From: Actinomadura xylanilytica
GTDB taxonomy: Bacteria; Actinomycetota; Actinomycetes; Streptosporangiales; Streptosporangiaceae
NCBI RefSeq assembly: GCF_030283145.1
Contig: NZ_JASNWE010000004.1
Location: 620,001-684,000, forward strand
DNA length: 64,000 nucleotides
Reading direction: 5' to 3'
The notes below the pieces were generated by a model. It was not told the origin of the DNA and made no database searches. It saw nothing but the letters and a program-made list of their open reading frames with translations. Positions 48,758 to 57,626 of this stretch are shown piece by piece. The position numbers and the translations under genes were made by a program. Within the stretch, counting starts at the first letter, position 1; each line of letters begins with the position of its first letter.

Positions 48758-49693
48758 ATGGTTGATACCGCACGGAAGAAGCGTCGTCTCCGGCCGGCCT
48801 TCGTGGCCATTTCTCTGGCCACCGCACTGACCGGGATCACCGCCTGTACGGACGCGAATCCACCCGCCGCTGGGAAGCCCGCCGGTGCCGCTCGGCCGAC
48901 TGCCTCCAGCCGGCCTTCGGCGCCGTCCGTCCACATGATCGCGAACGGTGACCACAACCTGGCCTTCAACGTCGTGCCCGGCCGTCTCCCGGCCGTCGTC
49001 CTGGACGCCGGCGGGGGCGAGGACTCGTCCTACTGGACGAAGCTGGCACCCGTCCTGGCCCAGAAGACCGGCTCCATGGTCGTCACCTATGACCGGGCCG
49101 GCCTGGGGAAGAGCGACGAGGTCCCCGGGCCGTGGAAGGTCGAGAACGCCGTGTCCGACCTGGAGGCCGGGCTCACGAAACTGGGCATCACCCGCGACGT
49201 GGTCCTGGTGTCGCACTCCCAGGCGGGCGAGGTCGCCACCTACTTCGCCAAGAAGAACCCCGAATGGGCGGCGGGCGCCGTCCTCGTGGACGCCAGCCTG
49301 CCGGATTTCTACACCGACGCCGAGACGGCGAGGATCGAAGCCGCGAACAAGGCCCAGATAGCGGCTCTCAAGGACCAGCCCTCGACAAAACAGACCCGCC
49401 AGCTTCAGGCCACCGCGGCCGAATACGGTCCGATGCACCGCGCTTACCACAAGGTCTCCTGGCCGCAGAGCATTCCGGCGACCGCCATCGTCTCGGCGAA
49501 GACCCCCTTCGAGACGCCCGAGGACGCGCGACTCTGGCGAGACGCCCAGCAGCGGTTCGTGAACGCCGCACCGAATCGCGATCTCGTCACCGCCGAAAGA
49601 AGTTCGCATGACATCGCGGGAGATCGTCCTGATGTCATCATCGAGGCGGTCGCCAAGATGCTCACGATGTCTCCCAGGGGGCAGGCCGGTTGA
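48758..49693 (+). CDS. Alpha/beta hydrolase lipoprotein, SHSQA type
   Basis: The protein has 311 residues; AGGAG lies before ATG 48758. The signal peptide ends ALTGITAC (Cys30, lipobox-like), then a Pro/Ser-rich spacer. The hydrolase fold has VVLDAGGGEDSSYW, VVTYDRAGLGKSD and a nucleophile VSHSQAGEVA (Ser154), a variant of GHSxG. The histidine is probably in AERSSHDIAGDRPD. It resembles the lipoprotein hydrolase at 38318 in layout. It acts outside the membrane; the substrate is unknown. Confidence 0.85.
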   Translation: MVDTARKKRRLRPAFVAISLATALTGITACTDANPPAAGKPAGAARPTASSRPSAPSVHMIANGDHNLAFNVVPGRLPAVVLDAGGGEDSSYWTKLAPVLAQKTGSMVVTYDRAGLGKSDEVPGPWKVENAVSDLEAGLTKLGITRDVVLVSHSQAGEVATYFAKKNPEWAAGAVLVDASLPDFYTDAETARIEAANKAQIAALKDQPSTKQTRQLQATAAEYGPMHRAYHKVSWPQSIPATAIVSAKTPFETPEDARLWRDAQQRFVNAAPNRDLVTAERSSHDIAGDRPDVIIEAVAKMLTMSPRGQAG

Positions 49694-49718
49694 GGGAACG
49701 GGCTCTACGATGCCGGGC

Positions 49719-50732
49719 ATGTCCGTCTCTGCCTCCATCCTGACCAGCTCGTGCCCCTTCGGGGACATCTGGGACTTCGACCTCGTCGTCCTCGACGGCC
49801 GGCCTCTTCTCGTCGGAACCCAGGACCGCCACCACCGCGCCTGTACCTGGGACCCGGCCCGCGACCTATGGACGGAGCACTCGCTCGACGACCCGTGGTT
49901 CGAGGAGAAGGGCGGCTACACCGAGATCACCGCACTCGGCGCCGCGGTCGTGGACGGCCGGATCCTGATCGGCGGCGGCGGTGACCACCAGGGCTTCGCG
50001 CAATGGGACCTGGAGACCGGCAAGGTCAGGTTGTTCGCCCAGGACGGCGGCGTGGCCTCGGCGACCGCTGCCGACTTCGGCGGACGCGCGCTGTTCGTCT
50101 TCGGCGGCACCTCTCAGACGGCCGTACACGTGTGGGAGCCGACGGTGGCCGGACCCGGGGAGCCGGACGACCCTGCCGATCAGCCCTTCCCCCGCATCTT
50201 CCGGGCCGAGATCTGGGAACTGTGCGCCCGGTCGCTCACCGGCAGCGCCGTCGCGGCGGGCATGGTGGAGGACCGGCGGGTCGTGGTGGCCGGCGACCGT
50301 CGCGGCGCGGTGCTCGTGTGGGACATCGACGACGCCCGCCCCCTCGCCCGCTTCGACCGTGCCGGCGAGGGGCCGAGCGACTTTGCCCTGGCCACCGTGG
50401 ACGGCCGCCCGCGCGTGGTGGCCGCTGGAGGGAGCGGTCTCATGCTGGGCGATCCTGACACCGGCGAGTGGGACGAGCCCCTCGCCGTGCCCGGCGGCAG
50501 GATCACCTGCCTGGCCGCGGGCCGCGCGAACGGCCGTCCGGTCGCCGTGACGGGCGCTGAGGACGGCACCGTGTGCGTCTGGGATCTGGCGGAACGACGC
50601 CTGGTGGACCGGCCGATCAGCGGACATCCCTACGAGGTGAACGGCGTTGGAGTGACCGAGCTGGAAGGCCGTCCAGTGATCATCAGCAACTGCCGTGTGG
50701 ATGCCGTACGCGTGTGGCCACTGGACCTCTAG
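49719..50732 (+). CDS. WD40-repeat propeller protein
   Basis: The protein has 337 residues with no signal peptide. Repeats include DFDLVVLDGRPLLVGTQDRH, VVVAGDRRGAVLVWDIDDAR and PVAVTGAEDGTVCVWDLAER, and the last one ends VDAVRVWPLDL. It forms a stand-alone seven-bladed propeller without a kinase or NTPase part. TACGAT (49706-49711) is 7 nt before ATG 49719, so it may be leaderless. Its stop overlaps that of the convergent MFS gene. It is probably a protein-interaction platform. Confidence 0.82.
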   Translation: MSVSASILTSSCPFGDIWDFDLVVLDGRPLLVGTQDRHHRACTWDPARDLWTEHSLDDPWFEEKGGYTEITALGAAVVDGRILIGGGGDHQGFAQWDLETGKVRLFAQDGGVASATAADFGGRALFVFGGTSQTAVHVWEPTVAGPGEPDDPADQPFPRIFRAEIWELCARSLTGSAVAAGMVEDRRVVVAGDRRGAVLVWDIDDARPLARFDRAGEGPSDFALATVDGRPRVVAAGGSGLMLGDPDTGEWDEPLAVPGGRITCLAAGRANGRPVAVTGAEDGTVCVWDLAERRLVDRPISGHPYEVNGVGVTELEGRPVIISNCRVDAVRVWPLDL

Positions 50733-51979
50733 CTGTGGGAGGCCAGGACGTTGCCGCTCGCGGCGGGCTCAGGGTCGGACGAGTCCGTCCGTTTGGGCAG
50801 CAGGAGCGGGGTGGCGAGCAGGAGGACGCCGGACATGGTGATCGCGGCGAGCGGGCTGGTGAGGGTGGCGAGGACGCCCCAGATCACCATCAGGGCGGCC
50901 TGGAGGAGTTTGCTGCTGACACTCCAGGCGGTGAGGACCCGGGCGGCATGGTCCGCGGGAGTCCGTTGCAGGCGTTCCGTCGCGTAGATCGGATTGAAGA
51001 CGCCCATGCAGGTGATCAGCAGGCCCTCGACGAGGATCACAGTGAGCAGTCCGGGGATACCGGGCTGGACGAACGCGAGACCGAGCGGGAAGAGCGATCG
51101 CAGCCAGCCGGAGACGGTCATGACCCGGCGCCGGCCGTAGCGGGTCACCAGGCGGGCGGAGAGGCGGGCGCCCACGAAGCCGCCGAGTGCCGGGACGCCG
51201 AAGGCGAGACCGTACTGCCAGGCCGGGAAGTGGTACTGGCCCAGCAGGAGGACGGACAGGAGCGGGAGGGCGGCCATGATGAGGCCGCTGACCAGGATCG
51301 AGTTGAGGAACAGGCGCCGTAGTACGCGGTCGCGGAGGATGAACCGCCAGCCCGCGAGAAGGTCGGATCCGCGCAACCTGGTGGCCCGCTCGCGGGGTGC
51401 CGCGACGTCGCCTCCGCGGATGCGGAGGACTCCGAGCGCGGACAGCAGGTAGCTGAGGGCGTCGGCCATGACGGTGACGACCGGGCCGACCAACCCGATG
51501 AGCGCACCGCCGAGGGGCGGACCCACCGCGGTAGCCGCCCAGCTCGTGCCCTCGAACCTCCCGTTCGCCACAAGGAGGTGATCGCCACGGACGAGGTATT
51601 TCAGATACGCGCCCGATGCGGCGCCGAAGGCGATGTTCGCGGTCCCGGAGACGACCGAGACGACCAGCAACTGGCCGTAGGACAGCAGGTCGAGGACGTA
51701 CGCGATCGGAACGCTCGCCATCGCGACGAACCGGATCAGGTCCATCGCGATCATCACCGGACGCTTGGCCCGGTGCTCGACCCACGGCCCGAGCGAGAGC
51801 GCGACGGCCGCCGCGACGGCGAGCCCGGCCGCCTCCAGAAGCGAAACGGCGAATGCCGACGAGTGCAGCACTCGAACCGCGATCAGCGGGAACGCTCCGA
51901 AGGCGATCCACGTGCCGTATGTACTGACGGCGTAGGCCGACCACAGCCAACCGAAGCTGCGTCCCAACTGCACGCGCAT
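50729..51979 (-). CDS. Major facilitator superfamily transporter
   Basis: The protein has 416 residues and 12 predicted helices. I chose ATG 51979 with AAGGGAG upstream. It begins FGWLWSAYAVSTYGTWIAFG, with the loop LSLGPWVEHRAKRPVMIAMD between helices 2 and 3 (MFS signature variant), and GYLKYLVRGDHLLVANGRFE-like text (AYLKYLVRGD) in the middle of the first half. The closest group is the macrolide-efflux/enterobactin exporter type (MFS_3). It is divergent from a LysR gene, its likely controller. Drug or metabolite export is inferred. Confidence 0.85.
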   Translation of the reverse strand: MRVQLGRSFGWLWSAYAVSTYGTWIAFGAFPLIAVRVLHSSAFAVSLLEAAGLAVAAAVALSLGPWVEHRAKRPVMIAMDLIRFVAMASVPIAYVLDLLSYGQLLVVSVVSGTANIAFGAASGAYLKYLVRGDHLLVANGRFEGTSWAATAVGPPLGGALIGLVGPVVTVMADALSYLLSALGVLRIRGGDVAAPRERATRLRGSDLLAGWRFILRDRVLRRLFLNSILVSGLIMAALPLLSVLLLGQYHFPAWQYGLAFGVPALGGFVGARLSARLVTRYGRRRVMTVSGWLRSLFPLGLAFVQPGIPGLLTVILVEGLLITCMGVFNPIYATERLQRTPADHAARVLTAWSVSSKLLQAALMVIWGVLATLTSPLAAITMSGVLLLATPLLLPKRTDSSDPEPAASGNVLASHS

Positions 51980-51994
51980 GCGACTCCCTTGTGA

Positions 51995-52101
51995 CAACCG
52001 ATGTTCGGGTCTCTGTATCGCATCAGCCGCACTGTCACGGGATCAAACAACCGGCGACCGGCGAGCCACAACGATCGGTTGGGCACCCATAGGCTGGGTC
52101 C
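51995..52101. promoter_or_regulatory. LysR/MFS divergent promoter with inverted repeat
   Basis: CAACCGAT (51995-52002) and ATCGGTTG (52074-52081) form an inverted pair 71 nt apart, one by each gene. TAGGCT (52090-52095) lies 6 nt before the LysR ATG, the leaderless pattern. LysR proteins often bind such paired sites to control both genes. Confidence 0.45.
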
Positions 52102-53100
52102 ATGGATACCGAAGCGGTGCGATCGTTCGTCCGCGCGGCCGAGCTCGGGCAGTTGCAACACGCGGCCGACGAACTCGGCGTGACACAGCAGGCCGTGTCG
52201 AAGCGGATCGCGACCCTCGAGCGCGAACTCGACGTCCGGTTGTTCACCCGCACCGCCCGCGGGGTCGAGCTGACACTCGACGGCCAGGCCTTCCTCCCGC
52301 ACGCCCGGAACGCCGTCACGGGCATCGATCGCGCCATCACCGCGATCAGACCGGGCTCGCGGGCCCTCCGGATCGACGTTCTCGGCCTGCGGTCCGCGCA
52401 GGCCGTCGTCCTGCACGACTACTGGCGGTCGCATCCCGGCACCGACCTCGACGTGGTGGTCCTCAGGGTCAACGACCCGCGCGTGGCGGTCGCCGCCGTC
52501 CAGGCAGGCGATATCGACGCCTCGTTCCGCACGATCACCGACCCGGCCGCGCTGCCGCGCGACGTGCGAATGATCCGCGCGTTCGACTCCCCGTTGGAAC
52601 TCCTCGTCGGCCCGAGACATCCGCTCGCCTCCGCACGCACGCTGACACCGCCCCAGTTGCGCCGGCACCGGATCTGGGTGCCGGGTATCGCGCCGCGAAG
52701 CGAATGGGCGGAGTTCTACGATCAGCTCACCACCGACTTCGACCTCCGCGTCGACGCGGCGGGCCCGAACTTCGGCAACGAGGTTCTCCTCGACACCCTC
52801 GCGGACTCCGCGGACGTGGCCACCCTCGTGGGCGCGCGCGACCGGTACATCTGGCCGACCAACCACGACCTGCGCCGCATCCCGATCGTGAATCCGACGC
52901 TCGCGTACCCGCTCTCACTCATCCTCCCCAGAACGAATCCGCACCCGGGACTCCGGGCGATCATCGACCACCTCGGAAGCCTGACACCGCTCCCCGGGAC
53001 GGTCTGGCTCCCCTCCTGGGCACGCAACCACGCCGCGGCGACGGAGACACCGGACATGGAACGGTCGAGGGCGGCCAGGGCGGCAGAATTTCGTGGGTGA
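52102..53100 (+). CDS. LysR-family transcription regulator
   Basis: The protein has 332 residues. The winged HTH is at the start: AVRSFVRAAELGQLQHAADE, LGVTQQAVSKRIATLERELD, VRLFTRTARGVELTLDG. The rest is the periplasmic-binding-protein-like effector domain (RALRIDVLGLRSAQAVVLHD, ELLVGPRHPLASARTLTP). It is divergent from the MFS transporter gene and probably controls it in response to a small molecule. Confidence 0.9.
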   Translation: MDTEAVRSFVRAAELGQLQHAADELGVTQQAVSKRIATLERELDVRLFTRTARGVELTLDGQAFLPHARNAVTGIDRAITAIRPGSRALRIDVLGLRSAQAVVLHDYWRSHPGTDLDVVVLRVNDPRVAVAAVQAGDIDASFRTITDPAALPRDVRMIRAFDSPLELLVGPRHPLASARTLTPPQLRRHRIWVPGIAPRSEWAEFYDQLTTDFDLRVDAAGPNFGNEVLLDTLADSADVATLVGARDRYIWPTNHDLRRIPIVNPTLAYPLSLILPRTNPHPGLRAIIDHLGSLTPLPGTVWLPSWARNHAAATETPDMERSRAARAAEFRG

Positions 53101-53133
53101 CGAACCTGACCGACATGAGTGAGCGCGAGTACT

Positions 53134-53787
53134 TCAGGCTCGTGCGGATCCATCGTCGAGGAACGCCGGTGAGTTCGGATACAGCAAGGCTGCGGCGCAC
53201 TGGTCGAAGAGCCATTGCTCGGCCTTGGAGAAGGACCATCCGGTGTCGTCGAGCAGCGTGAAGTATCCGCTGTAGCCGAAGTAGAACCACAGGACGTCGG
53301 CGGCGCGCCGCGCGTCGATGCCCGGGGCGAGGCCGCCGAGCTCGTCGAGGCGTCCCGCTACCGTGGCCAGCGTCCCGCGGTACCGGTGCGTGGAGAGCCT
53401 GAGCTTCTCCGCTGCCACGCTGTCGTGCGGGCCGGTCGCGAGCATCACCCGCATGATGTCGCCGTACTTCTCGCGTACCTGCCGGCTCGCGCTGGCGACC
53501 AGCCGCAGGATCTGCGCTGGGTCGTCGAGTCCGGCCAGCCGGTCGAGGCTGCTGCGCAGGATCGGGTCGGCGCCCCAGATATCGCTCAATATCACGATGA
53601 GCCCCTTTTTCCCTCCCGTCACCGCGTAGACGGTCGCGGGGGCGACGCGCGCCTGCTTCGCGATCTGTTCGACCGTGGTGGCGAAGTAGCCCTGCTGGGC
53701 GAACAGCGCGCGGGCGGCCTGGACGATCGCCGCGCACGTCGCCTCGGCGTACTCGGCCCGACGGCCCGTGGCCTGGCTGCCGTCCAT
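53134..53787 (-). CDS. TetR-family transcription regulator
   Basis: The protein has 217 residues; GGAGGCGGAG precedes the ATG. The DNA-binding part is AAIVQAARALFAQQGYFATT, VEQIAKQARVAPATVYAVTG. The ligand domain includes ADVLWFYFGYSGYFTLLDDT, rich in aromatic residues and suited to a hydrophobic ligand. It is divergent from an SDR gene, with a 14-bp palindrome between them. Confidence 0.92.
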   Translation of the reverse strand: MDGSQATGRRAEYAEATCAAIVQAARALFAQQGYFATTVEQIAKQARVAPATVYAVTGGKKGLIVILSDIWGADPILRSSLDRLAGLDDPAQILRLVASASRQVREKYGDIMRVMLATGPHDSVAAEKLRLSTHRYRGTLATVAGRLDELGGLAPGIDARRAADVLWFYFGYSGYFTLLDDTGWSFSKAEQWLFDQCAAALLYPNSPAFLDDGSARA

Positions 53788-53865
53788 CTCCGCCTCCGGA
53801 CCCCTTGCTCTGACAGGTGAGGCGCAGAGTCTACCGACCGGCCCACGGCGGGAGCGGTCGCCGGG

Positions 53866-53896
53866 CTGTTGATCAGAGTGTTACTCTGATCAACAG
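53866..53896. promoter_or_regulatory. 14-bp-arm palindrome, TetR operator
   Basis: CTGTTGATCAGAGT (53866-53879) and ACTCTGATCAACAG (53883-53896) are perfect inverted arms with a 3-base spacer. It lies between the TetR gene and the divergent SDR/esterase genes. This is the strongest operator-like palindrome in the window. Confidence 0.8.
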
Positions 53897-53977
53897 AGGC
53901 ACACTTTACCGAGTCGGTGGCATGCCGCGGCCGGGACGACGGGTGACGGCACCTCGCTCCAGGCAGGAGTTCGATAT

Positions 53978-54814
53978 ATGAGCGACAACAAGGTCGCGCT
54001 CGTCACGGGGACGTCCAGCGGGATCGGTCTGCACACCGCCGTGGGATTGGCGCGCACGGGAGCCCGAGTCGTCGCGACGATGCGGGACACCGGCCGGGCG
54101 GACCCGCTGCTGGCCGAGGCCGCCGACCAGGGGGTCGACCTGACGGTGCGGAGGCTCGACGTCACCGACCACGACGGTGCCCGTGCGTGCCTCGACGAGG
54201 TGGCGGCCGAGTTCGGGCCCGTCGAGATCCTCGTCAACAACGCCGGCCAGTCCGTCGCGGGGACCCTGGAGCAGCTCGATGACGCCGTCCTGCGCAGGCA
54301 GCTCGATGTCAATCTCCTGGGCGCCGCCGCGCTCACCCGGCATGTGCTGCCGTCGATGCGGGAATCCGGTGCCGGCCGAATCGTCAGCGTCACCAGCGAC
54401 AGTGCGGTCGTCGGCCAGCCGTTCCTCGACGCCTACTGCGCATCGAAGTTCGCCCTTGAAGGGCTGATGCAGTCCCTGGCGCCGGTCGCGGCCCGTTTCG
54501 GTGTCGTGGTCAGCGTGGTCGAGCCCGCGCACGTCTCCACGAACATGGCCGAGAACGTCGACCTCCAAGCGCTGTCCGACCCCGACGACCCCTACCGCGG
54601 TCTGACCGAGAAGTTCCTCCGGAGTTCCTACGCGGCCATGGCACGGGCGCAGGCCGTTCAGGATGCGGCGGCGGTCGTGATCGAGGCGGCGACGACCGGC
54701 ACGCCCCGCTTCCGCTGGCAGACGTCCGAGGCCGCCGTCGCTTCGGCCCGGCTCTCCCTCGCGGACCTGGACGGCGGTGCCGTCCTCAAGGCCATGTCCG
54801 GATGGCTGGACTGA
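53978..54814 (+). CDS. Short-chain dehydrogenase/reductase
   Basis: The protein has 278 residues. The NAD(P) site is VALVTGTSSGIGLHTA (TGxxxGIG at 10-17), the NNAG motif is at 87-90, and the catalytic residues are Ser140 or Ser142 with Tyr153 and Lys157 (YCASK). It is a classical SDR, cytoplasmic, divergent from the TetR gene with the palindrome between, and followed after 106 nt by an esterase gene. Substrate unknown; keto or hydroxy compounds are typical. Confidence 0.9.
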   Translation: MSDNKVALVTGTSSGIGLHTAVGLARTGARVVATMRDTGRADPLLAEAADQGVDLTVRRLDVTDHDGARACLDEVAAEFGPVEILVNNAGQSVAGTLEQLDDAVLRRQLDVNLLGAAALTRHVLPSMRESGAGRIVSVTSDSAVVGQPFLDAYCASKFALEGLMQSLAPVAARFGVVVSVVEPAHVSTNMAENVDLQALSDPDDPYRGLTEKFLRSSYAAMARAQAVQDAAAVVIEAATTGTPRFRWQTSEAAVASARLSLADLDGGAVLKAMSGWLD

Positions 54815-54920
54815 GGCGGTCGCTCTCTGCGCCGAGAGCCGTACCCCGCGGGCTTCAGACAGCGTCTCCCCGTCGTGCCCGACCGGCGGAGCCTCCCCCA
54901 GAACCAGCGAAGGAGTAAAG

Positions 54921-55892
54921 ATGTCCGACCAGCATCCGACCCCGACTCCCGTCCTCGAGCCCGCCGCCGCCGCGTTCGCCGAGGCCACCGCCAACCCGCC
55001 GTTCCTGTTCCAGTTGCCGGTGGACGAGGCGCGTGCCGCGGTGGACGAGGTCCAGTCCGGCGAGATCTCCGCGCCCGAGATCGACGAGGAATGGGTCACC
55101 GTCGAGGGCGGCCCGACCGGATCGGTCCAGGCGCGCGTCGTCCGGCCGAAGGGGGCCGCCGGCCCCCTGCCCGTCGTCATCTACATCCACGGCGCCGGAT
55201 GGGTCTTCGGCAACGCCCGCACCCACGACCGCCTGGTCCGGGAGCTGGCCGTCGGCGCCGGCGCCGCCGTGGTCTTCCCCGAGTACGACCGCTCGCCCGA
55301 GCACCGGTACCCGGTCGCCATCGAGCAGAACTACGCGGTCGCCCGCTGGGTGGTCGCCAAAGGCGCCGGCAAGGGCCTGGACGCGTCCCGCATCGCCGTG
55401 GCCGGAGACTCCGTCGGCGGCAACATGGCCATCGCCCTCACCCTGATGGCCAAGGAGCACGGGGACGTGCCGCTGGTCCAGCAGGTGCTGTTCTACCCGG
55501 TCACCGACGCCGCCTTCGACACCGGCTCGTACCACCAGTTCGCCCAGGGCTACTTCCTGCGCCGCGACGGTATGCACTGGTTCTGGGACCAGTACACCAC
55601 CGACGAGAACGAGCGCGCGCAGATCACCGCGTCGCCGCTGCGGGCCACCACCGAGCAGCTCGCCGGGCTGCCGCCGGCCCTGGTCATCACCGCCGAGGCC
55701 GACGTCCTGCGCGACGAGGGCGAGGCCTACGCCGCCAAGCTGCGCGCCGCGGGCGTCCCGGTCACCGCCATCCGCCAGCTCGGCGTCATCCACGACTTCG
55801 TGATGCTCAACGCCCTGCGCGAGACGCACGGCGCCCAGGCCGCCATCGACCAGGCCGTCCACACGCTGCACACCGTCCTGCACCGGGGCTGA
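54921..55892 (+). CDS. HSL-type alpha/beta hydrolase (esterase)
   Basis: The protein has 323 residues; AAGGAG precedes ATG 54921. The hormone-sensitive-lipase signature is YIHGAGWVFGNARTHD (a variant of HGGG) and the nucleophile is GDSVGG with Ser164. The acid lies in ITAEADVLRDEGEAY and the histidine in LGVIHDFVMLN. It follows the SDR gene and probably shares its control by the TetR protein. It should cleave esters of short-chain acids. A strong terminator follows. Confidence 0.9.
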   Translation: MSDQHPTPTPVLEPAAAAFAEATANPPFLFQLPVDEARAAVDEVQSGEISAPEIDEEWVTVEGGPTGSVQARVVRPKGAAGPLPVVIYIHGAGWVFGNARTHDRLVRELAVGAGAAVVFPEYDRSPEHRYPVAIEQNYAVARWVVAKGAGKGLDASRIAVAGDSVGGNMAIALTLMAKEHGDVPLVQQVLFYPVTDAAFDTGSYHQFAQGYFLRRDGMHWFWDQYTTDENERAQITASPLRATTEQLAGLPPALVITAEADVLRDEGEAYAAKLRAAGVPVTAIRQLGVIHDFVMLNALRETHGAQAAIDQAVHTLHTVLHRG

Positions 55893-55921
55893 CCCGCACG
55901 GGTGCCTCTGGGGATCAGCGA

Positions 55922-55963
55922 CCGCCGAGTCGCCACCGGGAAGGGCCGGTGGCGACTCGGCGG
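55922..55963. terminator. 18-bp hairpin after the SDR/esterase unit
   Basis: CCGCCGAGTCGCCACCGG (55922-55939) pairs perfectly with CCGGTGGCGACTCGGCGG (55946-55963) around GAAGGG. It lies between the esterase gene and the end of the convergent enoyl-CoA hydratase gene and can serve both. Confidence 0.85.
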
Positions 55964-56000
55964 CGTTGTGACCGGCCGGGCAGGCCGGTCCGCGAGCCGG

Positions 56001-56861
56001 TCAGGATCGGTGCGCCCAGGGAATGCCCTCGAGCAGGCGCTCGAGCCGCAGCTCACCGTCACGCGTCTGCCCGCCATGCTCCATGACCACCCGAAGCCGG
56101 TCGACGACGTCGTCCGGGGACGGGTAGACCTTCGCGTGGGCGGTCGCCTCCTCGGTGAGGTTCGGGACGGGGCCGCTCGCCTCGGCCGCGTCCAGCGCCT
56201 CCTTCGCCGCGGCGGCGACGCCCTCGGGCAGGACCGCGACGCGCCGCGCGAGGGTGTCGACGAAGGCGTCGAGGTGCTCGTCCGGCACCGCGCGGTTGAT
56301 CCATCCGTAGCGTTCGGCGAGCTCGGTCCCGAACGGCTCCGCGCCGAGCACGATCTCCAGGGCGCGGGCGCGGCCGACCAGCCGGTTGAGGTACTGGGTG
56401 CCGCCCCCGCCGGGGAAGATGCCCATCAGCGACTCCGGCTGCGACAGCCAGGTGCGGTCCGCGGCGGCGAACCGCATGTCCGCGGCCATCGCCAGTTCGA
56501 CACCGCCCGCCCGCGCGTACCCGCGCAGCTTCGCGATCGTCACCTGCGGCAGGGTGCGCAGCAGCTCGTTGAGCTGCTGGAGAGGGTTGAGGGACGGGTC
56601 GGCGTCGGGATCGGCCAGCGCCATGAGCGTGCTGGGGTCGAAGGACCACTCGAAGTCCGCGTGGGCGGAGAAGAAGTCGGGGTTGGCGGACTGGAAGACG
56701 ATCACGGCGATGCCGGGGTCGGAGCGCACCTCGGTCGCGAACGCCTTGAGGTCGCCGGCCAGCGTGGCGTCGAGGGTGTTGACCGGCGGGTTGTCGATCG
56801 TGACCCAGGCGACCCGGTCCTCGGCGCGGACCACGAGGGACTGGTAGCCGTTGTAGCTCAT
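56001..56861 (-). CDS. Enoyl-CoA hydratase/isomerase-family protein
   Basis: The protein has 286 residues from ATG 56861 (ribosome site GGGAG). The crotonase fold is read from VAWVTIDNPPVNTLDATLAG, NPDFFSAHADF (first oxyanion-hole strand) and KLRGYARAGGVELAMAADMR (second), then QPESLMGIFPGGGGTQYLNR with one catalytic-type Glu. Small changes from the standard AGADL and GGG motifs mean that the exact reaction is uncertain. It is divergent from a TetR gene. Confidence 0.87.
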   Translation of the reverse strand: MSYNGYQSLVVRAEDRVAWVTIDNPPVNTLDATLAGDLKAFATEVRSDPGIAVIVFQSANPDFFSAHADFEWSFDPSTLMALADPDADPSLNPLQQLNELLRTLPQVTIAKLRGYARAGGVELAMAADMRFAAADRTWLSQPESLMGIFPGGGGTQYLNRLVGRARALEIVLGAEPFGTELAERYGWINRAVPDEHLDAFVDTLARRVAVLPEGVAAAAKEALDAAEASGPVPNLTEEATAHAKVYPSPDDVVDRLRVVMEHGGQTRDGELRLERLLEGIPWAHRS

Positions 56862-56920
56862 CACTGCGCTCCCTTCGGCCGGACCGCCTGGCGGCGCCCG
56901 GCCGAGCATTATTTAGTGGG

Positions 56921-56936
56921 CGTTACAGAAGTAACG
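56921..56936. promoter_or_regulatory. CGTTAC-GTAACG palindrome in the crotonase/TetR promoter
   Basis: CGTTAC (56921-56926) and GTAACG (56931-56936) are perfect inverted half-sites around AGAA, between the divergent crotonase-family and TetR genes. The region is AT-rich. A TetR operator is likely. Confidence 0.6.
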
Positions 56937-56970
56937 TAGCAGATTCTTTAGCGTGCGGTAAAGTATTGGC

Positions 56971-57531
56971 ATGGCTGGTAGACCGAGGACGTTCGACCGG
57001 GACGCGGTACTGCGGATGGCGATGCGCGCGTTCTGGGAGCGCGGGTACGACGGAGTGAGCGTCGCGCAGCTCTGCGCGGAGGCCGGGCTGGCCGCGCCGA
57101 GCCTCTACGCGGCCTTCGGCGACAAGCAGGCCCTGTTCGAGGAGGCGTCCGCGCTGTACACCGAGCATCTCGACGACGACCTGGAGCGGGACCTGTCGGC
57201 GGCCTCCGCGCGCGAGGCGATCGAGCGCCTGCTGCGGTCCTCGGCGGAGCACTTCACCGCGCCCGGGTCGCCGCCCGGCTGCCTCGTCATGGGCGAGCCG
57301 CGGCTCGCCGAGCGGCGCCGGAAGACGCGCTCGGCGATCCGCGCGCGGCTGCGCCGGGCCGCCGCGGAGGGAGAGCTCTCCTCGGACGACGAGGCCGACG
57401 AGATCGCGGTGTTCGTCGACACCGTGCTGACCGGCATGGCCGCCCAGGCCCGCGACGGCGTCGGCCGCGCGGAGCTGCTCGGCGCGGCGCGGAGCGCGGC
57501 GCGCGCCTGGCCTGCCGGGACGGATGCGTAG
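56971..57531 (+). CDS. TetR-family transcription regulator
   Basis: The protein has 186 residues. The HTH part is RDAVLRMAMRAFWERGYDGV, SVAQLCAEAGLAAPSLYAAF, GDKQALFEEA, typical of TetR_C group regulators that often act on oxidoreductase genes. TAAAGT (56959-56964) is 6 nt before ATG 56971, so it is probably leaderless. It is divergent from the crotonase-family gene and may repress it. Confidence 0.92.
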   Translation: MAGRPRTFDRDAVLRMAMRAFWERGYDGVSVAQLCAEAGLAAPSLYAAFGDKQALFEEASALYTEHLDDDLERDLSAASAREAIERLLRSSAEHFTAPGSPPGCLVMGEPRLAERRRKTRSAIRARLRRAAAEGELSSDDEADEIAVFVDTVLTGMAAQARDGVGRAELLGAARSAARAWPAGTDA

Positions 57532-57575
57532 ACCACGGTCCCACGGACGCGGGGCGACGGTTCAGCGACGCAAGC

Positions 57576-57613
57576 CGCCCCCGCCGCTGCCTGCTTCCGG
57601 CGCGGCGGGGGCG
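57576..57613. terminator. Convergent terminator between the TetR and MMPL genes
   Basis: CGCCCCCGCCG (57576-57586) pairs perfectly with CGGCGGGGGCG (57603-57613) around a 16-nt loop. Confidence 0.65.
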
Positions 57614-57626
57614 TGGTCCCGCGTGG

